A stretch of 64,000 nt of DNA from Anniella stebbinsi (lineage: Eukaryota; Chordata; Lepidosauria; Squamata; Anniellidae): assembly GCA_029215795.1 (NCBI GenBank), contig JARDYH010000007.1, positions 74,535,763 through 74,599,762 of the forward strand, written 5' to 3'. This document shows, one piece after another, positions 11,155 to 21,652 of the stretch. How positions within the stretch are numbered: position 1 is the first letter of the stretch; each line of letters starts with the position of its first letter. A program made the position numbers and the translations under genes. A model generated the notes under the pieces. That model did not search any database, had not been told where the DNA came from, and was given only the letters and a program-made list of their open reading frames with translations.

Positions 11155-11300
11155 GTATCAGTAGTCCCAAGGATGGCCTGAAGGCACATGAGACAGCCAC
11201 TTTGCTGAAGCTAAGCAGGTTTGGGTCTGGTCAGTACTTGGAGAGGAGACCACTCGGGAATCCCATGTAGTTACCTTAAGTTCCACAATAGAACAAAGGG
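11155..11300 (+). mobile_element. 5S rRNA-derived SINE
   Basis: 11203-11270 reads like the 3' half of 5S rRNA: GCTGAAGCTAAGCAGG, then TCAGTACTTGGAGAGGAGAC, which are the internal box A and box C of 5S genes. The truncated 5S head and non-5S flanks argue for a SINE and not a functional 5S gene. Confidence 0.75.
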
Positions 11301-12682
11301 GGAATATAGTAATAGTAGTAGTTAATCTAATAGCAATCATGATTCATAGACTTATAAATGACCAAGATTAGGGCAGAGTAGCTCTCCATAATATTGCAGT
11401 ATTAGTTTGTTTTACTGACCGTTTATTTAATTAATCTATAAAAGAATGCGGTAGTGTAAGGCTAGCAACTCAAGATCTGCCAGATTGATTTTGCTCCTTT
11501 TTGTGTTTAACTGAAGCTGGAGCAGTGTAGGCGTGCAGAAAATTTTGAAAGTCTGAAAAAGCTCAAAGCTTGAGCTTTAATAGCAATCCATTTCCTCGAT
11601 GTCAAACAGGCAAGGCAGCCCCTCCACCAGCAGGATGACAAAAGCCCCTCTTGGCCAATCATTGTGGTGTGAAGGCAGGCTCTGGGCACAGACACATGGT
11701 TAGGCTGATACCGCCAGAAGGAAGGGGATGGAGGCGGCCCAATGGGCTGTGAGGGAGGTGCAGGGGCGCATGACATGCAATTTTCGGAGGAGGGGTTCAC
11801 TATGCATGGGCCACTTTTGCATTATTCATGAGCCTCTCCATGACTGAGAGGCAAAAAAAAAGGGGGGAGGAAGGTGCAGGATTACCAGTCCCCCTAGCTT
11901 TACATTAGTTAATGAGAGAGGAAAAGTACCTTATTTTAAAGTAAGGTTTATGGAACAACCTGTTTACGGTGAAACACATTTGGGGGCTCAGAACCCTACA
12001 AGGTGGGCACACTCTCCAATCTGAAAACCCACTCCACAAAATGTTCTGGTGACTCATGTAGGAGGAAATTCCGTTCTGCACACATTCAAAGGTCATAACA
12101 TAAAATCCATTAAGAAGCATGGTTTGCGTATCCTAGATCTGGGCCCAGGCACGGAAAATGTTTGCGACAATGCTTCTTCAAACGTGAAGTGCATAATGGT
12201 GCGCAATACAGTGCACTACCTCCATGCATGATACTAGGCTGGAAGTAGCACAACATTGATCCTTGCCATGTCTGTTCTCTAACATATAGTGCAATCCTAT
12301 ACATGTCTGCTCGGAAGTAAGGTCCATTGGGTTTAGTGTGGGTAACTGGCTATAGTTTTGCAGCCTCAGTTGGCTAAAAGATGCTTTAAAGTGCTTTACC
12401 TGTGGCAGGGAGTTGAAGTAGATAACCTTCAAGGGTCCTTCCAACTCTATCATGCTGTCTAATATTGTGCTATTAGGGTAGTATTGGTTGCCAGTGAGGT
12501 ACTTGTAACATGGAATGGTACCTTCAGTTGCATGATAACTTCATTTGTATAGACTTTATGGGTCTCCTCCAGCAAACATACACACCACTCTTCCATTGAC
12601 AGCCATCTAGCTCCAAGGTCACGGTGAAGCTGGAAGCAATCCCTACATAGGACACCATATCATATACATATTCCTTAAATAA

Positions 12683-13013
12683 TGTCATAGAATCATAGAA
12701 TAGTAGAGTTGGAAGGGGCCTATAAGGCCATCGAGTCCACCCCCCTGCTCAATGCAGGAATCCACCTTAAAGCATACCTGAAAGATGGCTGTCCAGCTAG
12801 GTAATTGGTTCCATTGTCATATTGCTCTAATGGTCAGGAAGTTTTTTCCTGATGTCCAGCCGGAATCTGGCTTCCTGTAACTTGAGCCCATTATTCCATG
12901 TCCTGCACTCTGGGTTGATCGAGAAGAGATCCTGGCCTTCCTCTCTGTGACAATCTTTCAAGTATTTGAAGTGTGCTATCACGCCTCCCCTCAGTCTTCT
13001 CTTCTGTTAAGAG
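12683..13013 (-). mobile_element. CR1 LINE 3' end, minus strand
   Basis: Starts with ATAGAATCATAGAATAG, the reverse complement of the CR1 terminal repeat, followed by TTGGAAGGGGCCTATAAGGC and 3' ORF2 remains. Confidence 0.85.
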
Positions 13014-13191
13014 CAAGGCCCTTAGCAGCTGTAATTACCAGCATTTTGGAACCTGAGTCAACACGGAAAGTCCTCAAAACAAGATGATAAACTGAAGGTT
13101 TGTTGTTGTTGATGATGATAATGATATTGATTCATTGAATTTCATTACGTTTTGAAAAGGCTGTGCCTGGACCTTTTAAGATAGTAGACAT

Positions 13192-14300
13192 CAATCGTAT
13201 TGATTTATTCATTAAATTTCTATGCTACCCAATAACCAAAGCTTTCTGGGTGGATCACAACAATTAAATCCGTAAAATAAAAGACAATAAAATACAATGT
13301 AAAGGTTTAGAAGTCGAAAACTACAGTATAAAAATAAATATAATAATAACTAAACAGAAGCTGGCAGCGCTGCAAAGACTTAAAATACAATGCCAGGTAT
13401 AAAACAGAAACTAAAATGCTTGGAAAGATAAAATGGTCTTCACACCGTAAGCGCCAGGTGAACTTCTCTGGGAAGCTCATTCCACAACTGGGGTGCCACC
13501 GCAGAAAAGGCCCTCTTCTCAGCAGCCCCCCACTTCAATTTCTTTGGTAGGGGCTGATGTTAGGGTCAGGGCAGGTATATAAGGGAACAGATGATCCTTC
13601 AGGTAACCTGCCCCAAGGCATTTAGGGCTTTGAATGTTAATACCAGCACTTTGAATTGGGCTCAGAAATGGACTGGCAGCCAATGCACATGGAAAAGTAC
13701 TGGCATAATATGATCGCATTGGCTAGTCTCTGTTAACAGTCTTGCCAGACCTATTTTGGACCAGCTGAAGTTTCCAGACCATTTTCAAAGCCATCTCCAT
13801 GTAAAACATATTGCAGTAATCCAACTGAGAGGTTCCCTGAGCTAGTTTATCTCTGTCCAGATAAAGATGTAGCCTAAGTTGATACAAGATGTTCCGTGCC
13901 ACTGAGTCCACACGTGACAACTGATAGTTCTGGATCCAAGGGCACCCCCAAACTATGAACCTGACCCTTCGGGGGGGGGGGTGCAGCTCCTCCAGAACAG
14001 GTTGAACATCACCTGGTAGATGAACCACCAACTAAAAGCACCTCCTTCTTATTTGGATTGAGTTTGTTTATTGGGCTTCATCCAGTCCATTACTGCACCC
14101 AGGTACTGGTTCAGAATGCCTAATGCCTCACCTAGATTTGATGAAAAGGAGAGATAGTGCTGGCTGTCATCTGCATATTGGTGACACCTCAGTAGTATCT
14201 TTTCCACATAAACAAGTGCAAATGGCAAAGGATTATAGCTGAGCTCATGCAAAGGTGGGAAAACATCAGGAATACTTTTTGGTGTGCACAAATGGCCTCT
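13192..14300 (-). mobile_element. L2-like LINE, 3' part with degraded RT, minus strand
   Basis: The complementary strand holds HQYADDSQHYLSFSSN, the reverse-transcriptase YADD region, followed by frame-broken ORF2 C-terminus and an A-rich 3' end. Many stops, so inactive. Confidence 0.8.
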
Positions 14301-14673
14301 CAAAATCCTCGATCTAGTTTGTGGGCAGAGAAATTGTGTGTGGGAGGGGAGGGAAGCATTTCACCAAATTTCTCAAGGACTAGCAGATATTCTCCAGGAG
14401 TTTCTCAGGGGTAGAGCTCACCATTAGCTGCACAGCGTCTGTGGTCTTTTGGTGGAGGTTTAAGGGTTGCTGCCATTGCAAGCAGTAGCAGCACTGGGAT
14501 CTTGACCCCCATTTTGGAGGAGAGCATCCAACTCAGGGCAAAAAAGGAGAGAAGCAGGTTCTCAGAATGCTAAGATACTTTATTTCCAAGCCCAACGTGT
14601 TTCGGCCTATGTTGTTTTTTAAGGCCTTCTTCAAGGGGTTGATAAGAGATGTCTGCAGAAATACTCATAACAA

Positions 14674-14990
14674 AGGGCGACCATATGGAAAGGAGGACAG
14701 GGAAGCTGTATCTTTAATAGTTGTATAGAAAAGGGAATTTCAACAAGTATCATTTGCATGCATGCAGCACCTGGTGAAATTCCCTCTTCAGCACAACATT
14801 AAAGGCTTCAGAAACCCTGCTGTCTTGACCAGACACAAAAGAGGGCAGGGCTCCTGCAGCTTTAACTGTTGTGATGAAGAAGGAATTTCACCAGGTGCTG
14901 CATGCATGCAAATGATACCTGTTGAAATTCCCTTTTCTATACAACTGTTAAAGATGCAGGAGCCCTGTCCTCCTTTCCATATGGTCACCT
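14674..14990. mobile_element. hAT-type palindromic MITE, nested
   Basis: Same family as 9959-10277. Ends AGGGCGACCATATGG / CCATATGGTCACCT. It sits inside the foldback element. Confidence 0.8.
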
Positions 14991-14993
14991 GAC

Positions 14994-15065
14994 TTAACAA
15001 GATGATAGTCCCCTACGATAATTACTGGTGACTGTAATTATCATAGGAGACTATCATCCTGTTAA
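14994..15065. repeat. 32-bp-stem hairpin
   Basis: Arms 14994-15025 and 15034-15065 are complementary with three mismatches; the loop is TGGTGACT. Confidence 0.8.
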
Positions 15066-15201
15066 GAGATGTCTGCAGAAATACTCTTATCAACCCCCTG
15101 AAGAAGGCCTCAAAAAACAACATAGGCTGAAACTCGATGGGCTTGGAAATAAAGTATCTTAGCATTCTGAGAACCTGCTTCTCTCCTTTTTTGGCCTCCC
15201 T

Positions 15202-15560
15202 ATATTCTGGATCTATTCTCATTCCGGGTCATTGTGGAGGGGAAATGGTGGCTGTTACATAAAATAATGTGGAGAATATTAGGGGTAAATCTCCAAAATG
15301 GTCTTCATTTCCCAGGGGGTGGGAGAAATGAAAAACACAAAACTGTTCTCAGGAAAAAACATATCTGAGAAATGTGAGCTCGTTTCTAGGAGGAACTTGA
15401 AAGAGTCCACGTTGCACTTAGCACTGAAAATGGAGGGTCCTTTCTGCAAGAATGGCCTTCGCGACAAATTACTTAATCTCTTTGACCTTTCCTTACTGAT
15501 AAGGCCCTTTGGCGACAGTCTCAATGGAGGCTTTCAGTTTGGTCAGGCTGGCTTGTGATG
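15202..15560 (+). promoter_or_regulatory. Upstream region of gene B
   Basis: About 360 bp free of recognised repeats directly before the signal-peptide exon. It contains a GATA-type CTGATAAGG near 15497. No other element can be assigned. Confidence 0.3.
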
Positions 15561-15567
15561 ACAGGCC

Positions 15568-15575
15568 AATAAATA
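15568..15575 (+). promoter_or_regulatory. TATA-like box of gene B
   Basis: AATAAATA preceded by GCCAAT, 77 bp before the ATG. A start site about 30 bp downstream would leave a 5'UTR of about 50 bp. Confidence 0.45.
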
Positions 15576-15651
15576 ACTGTTTCTGAACCACCCGCTCACA
15601 CTCCGAGCGATTTCACGCCCGGGGAGGAGAGGAGCCTTGAGCCCAAGCAAG

Positions 15652-15711
15652 ATGAAGCTCCCGGTTGCAGTGGTCGTTTTTTGGGTGTCTGTGATCTACA
15701 CAGATGCACAG
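15652..15711 (+). CDS. Gene B signal-peptide exon
   Basis: Codes for [20 protein letters not shown]: Lys-2, a hydrophobic [11 protein letters not shown] core and a likely cleavage after Ala-19, which would leave an N-terminal Gln. Donor GTAAGG. The ATG context is AAGATGA, and it is the first ATG after the TATA-like box. Confidence 0.8.
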
Positions 15712-18700
15712 GTAAGGTTGAAATGAACCTCTATGGGAAAATCCAGTTTCAATTTTTAATTGGGCAGGAGGAGGGGATGGAGAGATGGAGTGGCAGACCC
15801 AATATGATTCAAACACCATGGGTTGGATCCAAACTAACAATGCAATCGTATGCACGTCTAGTTGAAAGTAAGTCCCATAGGTTCTTCACTCCCAGGGAAG
15901 AGGGCATAGGATTTCAGCCTAGGTTAGTTGCATGGATGTCTCATTGGAATTGAGACATAACTCATTTAACTCCTATTGATTACAGAAGGAACTAAGCACA
16001 AGTAATTTAGCCTGGATCGGGCCCTTTGATTTATTTCTATATATCAGGGATGCACAACCGGCAGCTTGCAGGTCATGTGCAGCCCCTGGCTGCTCCCAGA
16101 GATAGGAGATAAGGGGAGGATTTCCCTTGTTAGTGCTAGTGGTGGTAAGGTTCATCCAGTGGAGTCTGATGGCTCTGAATTCAGTGGGGCTGCGATTCTG
16201 TCCGGGATTTCAGTCCGAACGAGACAGAGCACTAAAGGAGCTATCCAGGGAGCTGAACCCATTTTGAGAATAGGGTTAACACCTTGGACAGCTCCTTTAG
16301 AATTCTGACTGGTTCGAACTGAAATTGGAGCCACCAGCATCCACTGCATTCATCTTTATGCTGGCTGATTGCCCTGTCAGCAATTGCCAAGGTCAATTCA
16401 GCACTAGTAGGTTTTATTTATTTATTTATTTATTTACTGCAATAGCCGAAGCTCACGGGGCAGTTTACAAAAATTAAAACCATAAAAGCCATTCAAATAT
16501 AAAACAACGATGGTATAAAAACATAATATAAAATACAATATAAAAGCACAACCAGGATAAAACTGAGCAGCCATGCAGAACTTAATATGGATTTAAAATG
16601 CAAATTTAAACAAGGTTAAAAATCAAACTGAGGAACTGTTAAAATACTGAGAAAATAAAAAGGTCTTCACCTGGCATCTAAAGGAGTATAATGCAGGTGC
16701 CAGGCAAACCTCTCTAGGGAGCTCATTCCACAGCCAGGGTGCCACAGCAGAGAAGGCCCTCCCCCTAGTAGCCACTTGCCTCACTTCTTTTGGCAGGAGC
16801 TCACAGAGAAGGACCCTGAAGATGATCTTAGGGTCCAGGCAGGTACATATGGGAGGAGGCATTTCTTCAGATAACCTGGCCCCAAGCCATTTAAGGCTTT
16901 GAATGTTAATACCAACACTTTGAATCGGACCTGGACTGGCAGCCAGTAAAGCTGGAAAAGGACTGGCATAATGTGGTCTTGTTGGCCAGTCTCTGTTAAC
17001 ATTCTGGCTGCCCTATTTTATACCAGTTGAAGTTTCCAGACCGTTTTCAAAGGCAGCCCCATGTATAACACATTGCAGTAATCCAAACAAGCGGTTATTG
17101 GAGTGTGGATAACTGTAGCTAGGCTATCTCTGTCCAGATAAGGGTGCAGTTGGTATATCAGCCTAAGCTGATAAAAGGTGCTCTTTGCCACTGAGTTCAC
17201 CTGTGCCTCAAATGACAGTTCTGGATCCAGGAGCGCTACCAAACTAAGGACCCAATCCTTTAGGGGAAATGCAACCACATCCAAAACAGGGTGAACATCA
17301 TCTAGCCGGACAGACGAACCACCCACAAACAGTACCTTCATCTTGTCTGGATTGAGTCTCAATTTCTTGGCCCTCATCCAGTCCATTACCATGCCCAGGC
17401 ACTGATTCAGATCAGCCACTGCCTCACCTGGGTTTGATGAAAAGGAGAGGTAGAGCTGGGTGTCATCCACATATTGATGACACCTCTGTCCACATCTCCC
17501 AGTGGTTTCATGTAAATGTTGAACAGCATAGGGTATAAAATAGAACCGTGTGAAAGCCCATGGCCAAGGTGCCATGGCACAGAGCAATAATCCCCCTGTA
17601 CCAACTTCTGGAATCAGCCATCCAAGTAGGAGCGGAACCACTGCAGTACAGTGCCTCCAACTCCCAGCCCAGACAACCTATCCAGAAGGATACCATGGTC
17701 GATGGTATTGAAAGCCGCTTAGAGGTCCAAGAGAATCAACAAGGTCACACTCCCCCTATCCCCTAGTTGGTACTTGAGCTCAACCATCACCAGGGGGAGA
17801 TGGGGCAGGCATTTTAAGCAACCTGGTTAAGTTTACCCACTTCCTGTTCTAATACAGGTGAAATGCTGAATTATAGCTATATCACAGGTAAATTTCTTTA
17901 CTGATAGCAGTTGTCTTCCAATGTTTATATTCCTTAACTTCACACATGAGTAGGCTCTGAGTTCTGAGTTGGTTGCATTGTAATCTTCTTCTGACAACAT
18001 GTATTGTGGAAGGAGTAGGGCTGAGTAACCTGTGTATCTATTTTTACAGCGTTCCTTCGGTGGACTTCCACCTCCACCTCCAGTAAGTATGAGAAACTCT
18101 GTTTTGGATAATTTAAATTTCCTTGAGGTGGGCTACCTGGCTCTCTCTCATGAGGTTATCTGCCTCCTGCGCGCCTCCTGCCTCTTCTAGCCTTCTTTAC
18201 GTGAAAACAAACCCACCCCAGTATGTCCGACTTATTTTTTGAGATGGAACTTGCCGCTATCCCTTGCTGTGTGCAGGAGAAGCAGTAGGATCAAGGCGGC
18301 CCACTGAATGGGCCTCATGCACATTTTTTACTTCCTCTTTTGAAAGAGGAAGTAATGAGGGACGAACGCACGGGTGGAGAAGCAACGGTAAGGAAACACG
18401 ATTTCCCCCCTTGTGATGACGCTCAATGTGTGTTGGGCAAGAAGTAGGAATGAGCAACCTGTGTATCTTTGCTTTTACAGGCTGGCTTTAGTGGGCCCCA
18501 ACTTCCTCCCCCGCCCTCAATAAATATGAGAAAGTCTGTTTTGGATTATTTTAGTTCCATTGATACTTGTCTGTTTTCTATTCACATCAACCCGCCTTCC
18601 CCATATATATAGGCTGCATTCACACAACATGATAATCCACACTCAGATTGAATATGGGTTGTCGTTGAACCATGGGTTATTGAAACATGGCTTGTTGTGT

Positions 18701-21605
18701 TGTCTGAACCCTGCTGTGCTAGCAAACAATGGTTTGTTAAGCCACAAACAACCCATAAAGAGAACCCATGTTTTGTAGTTGGGTTGTGAACCATGAGTTA
18801 TAGGATTGAATAACCTGGGTGTCTTTATTTTTACAGGGTTCATTTGGTGGTCCCCCACCTCCACCTCCACCCCCAGTAAGTATGAGAAACACTTTTGGAA
18901 TTATTTCAGTTGTTTTGATAATTCTCTGTTTTTATTTCCCATTCTCTGTTTTCATTTCATTTCCTCTACCCCTATAAATATAGGCTGCATTCATGCAACA
19001 TGAAAACCCACACTCAAAGGCTGAATATAAGTTGGCATTGAAGTTTGGGTTGTAATTGAAATATGGCGTGTTGCGTTGTCTGAACCCAGCTGTGCTAACA
19101 AACCATGTTCTGTTAACCACAAACAACCCATGGAGGGAACCCGTGGTTTGTTGTTGGGTTGTAAACTGTGGGATATAGGACTGAGTAATCTGTGTGCCTT
19201 TATTTTCACAGGGTTCATTTGGTGGGCCTCCACCTCCACCCCCAGTAAGTATGAGAAACACTGTTCAGGATTATTTCAGTTTCTTTGATAATTCTATTTT
19301 CATTTCCCATCATTCCACCCCCCCCAATACATATAGGCTGCATTCACACGACACAAAAACCTACACTCAAAGACTGAGTATAGGTTGTCATTGAACTATG
19401 GGTTGTTATTGGAACATGGCTTGTTGTGTTGTCTGAACCCAGCAGTGCTAACAAACCATGGTTGTTAAACACAAATAATAACCCATGAAGAAAACCCATG
19501 GTTTGTTGTTGGGTTGTAAACCGTGGGTTATAGAAGTGAGTAACCTGTGTGTCTTTATTTTTTCAGGGTTCATTTGATTGGCCCCCGCCTCCACCCGCAC
19601 CCCAAGTAAGTATGAGAAACTTTAGTTCAGATTATTTCAGCTTCTTTGATGATTCTGTTTACATTTCCTGTGTTTTATTTTTATGTAGTACATTAACAAG
19701 ATCATTTTTGTATTTCTATAGGGGCCTCCTGGCTATGCTAGCCCTGGTTATGCTGGACCAGTGAGTATGGCAAATATACCTCTAATCTCTTTATTTCCCA
19801 GGAATGTTACAAGGGAAGATAGAAATGCTTCCCTTGGGAAAACACCTGGATTCCACAAGACACAAGGACTGCAGTTACATTTCATTGCTCCAGGAAAAAA
19901 ATCTTGTGAAAATTCCCTGAACTGAATCTACATAGACTGCATTCACACATCATGCTAAGCCATGGATACTTCCAACAAGGGCCGGCCCTCCCATTGCAAG
20001 TTTCTTGTCACTGTGGGCAAATTCACATGACATAGCAGCCGATGGGTTAAACAACAAGCCTTGGGTTAACCGCTGTATCATTTAGCCTCTAAACGATCCA
20101 ACACTCTGGGATTAGATGCCATATGAAGCCATGTAGGGTGGAGCCGCTTTTGGGTTGCTAAGGAAAAGCAGAAGTAGCGGATGTGTTGCAGACATCACGT
20201 CTGCTTTCTCCTGCACCTGGATGGCATTGGCTGTGTTTTGTGAACCAGGTCAATTTGTGTTGGGCAAGAAACAGGACAGAGTGACCTGGGTATCTTTATT
20301 TTTACAGCGTCCCTACGATCGGCCTCCACCTCCACCAGTAAGTATGAGAAACTTTGTTGTGGATGGTTTTCGTTTCCTTGATGTGGGCTACCTAACTCTA
20401 CAGCTCAATTCAGATATCACTCACACCCACACTGTGCTTTGGGTTGGTTGGTTTATTAATTAATTTATTAAATTTCTATACACTGGAACTGGCAGATGCC
20501 ACCAGGGCAGTTTGCAATAATGAACAAACCCCAAAGAACAGTAAAATAACAAACAAAATGATAATTAGAACAATGAGAATATCATATTAATATTAAAATA
20601 TTAGCACAGAAACGTTTTTGAAAAATAATAGCGAGCCAACGTAATAACAAGGTCTTAACCTGGCATCTAAATTGATCACCCTGGGAAGCGTATTCAACAG
20701 TCAGGAGTAGGTGCCGCTACAGAGAAGGCTTTGCCCCTGGTAGCCACCTGATGCACCATTATGGGCAGCGGCACAGTTCAAGCTGCAGGAGCCCTGCCCT
20801 CTTTTGTATATGGTCACTCTAGTATAGCTCCTGCAGCATTAACTGTTATGATGAAGAGGGAATTTCACCAGGTGCTGCATGCCTACAAAGGACACCTGCT
20901 GAAATTGCCCTTTCAATACAACTTTAAAAGATACAGGAGCCCTGTCCTCTTTTCCATATGGTCACGCTATCTAGTCCAGAAGTCATGCCATGTTGTAACA
21001 TCATATTGACAAGAATCACAATGTTTTATTCTAAATTATGTTTGTGGGAAGCAACAACACTTTTTTTCTTCAGTTTTTTTTTAAAAACAACAAGAACAAC
21101 AACATTGCTATAGGGGGATTCCACCTTCGGCTCTCCCGCTGGTTATAGTGGCCCAGTAAGTAGGGCATCTTTTCTCTCTGTGTATATATCACATCTCCTT
21201 TGGAATCGGCATTATGCAAGTGGGACCCATAAGAAAATGTTGCCACAGAGCAGCCTTCTTCAACTTGGTGCCCTCCAGATGTGTTGTACTGCAACTCCCA
21301 TAATCCCCCACCAGCACAACCATGGGAATTATGGAGCTGCAATCTAACACATCTATGGGGCACCAGTTGGAGTTGGCTCTGCTATATCCTCAACGCGTAA
21401 CAGGAAACTTCCTATTTTGGGCTCCTGCTAGCCAGCCATGGCCTCTTCCAGGCTACTGTTAGGGGCTCCAGCAAGCCATTCCGTTCTTCATCCCCTCCCT
21501 TTTTCATTTCCAACATTCGGTGACAAGTGAGCAGGCTGAATCTTCACTGGGTTATTTGGGTGGTGGTCATGTTTGCTTGTTTTGCCCTCTTAGGGTCCCC
21601 CCTAT

Positions 21606-21652
<47 letters not shown>

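Larger units (their letters stand above)
10640..12680. other. Intergenic, no gene seen
   Basis: Apart from the 45-bp duplication and the 5S-derived SINE I see no gene. The short frames here have no homology or splice support that I can recognise. Confidence 0.5.
14540..15193. mobile_element. Foldback element with a nested insertion
   Basis: Arms of about 103 bp (14540-14642 and 15087-15193) are inverted copies containing AAGATACTTTATTTCCAAGC. A perfect 24-bp direct repeat (14643-14666 and 15063-15086) brackets a 396-bp insert made of a MITE and a hairpin. Confidence 0.75.
18611..19531. repeat. MITE-like element in three successive introns
   Basis: Copies at about 18611-18805, 18985-19172 and 19335-19531, each starting GGCTGCATTCAC and holding GTTGTCTGAACCC. 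Each sits at the same place relative to the neighbouring GSFGG exon, so exon, intron and element were copied together. Confidence 0.75.

Noticed and set aside
11203..11270. Functional 5S rRNA gene
   Set aside because: Only the 3' half is present, with substitutions, and non-5S sequence follows; it is a SINE.
17018..17641. 207-codon minus-strand frame as a host gene
   Set aside because: It carries LINE reverse-transcriptase motifs ([11 protein letters not shown]) and lies in a truncated LINE with an A-rich 3' end.
17847..17889. Possible exon between TAATACAG and GTAAATTT
   Set aside because: It contains an in-frame TGA in phase 0 and lacks the flanks of either exon class.
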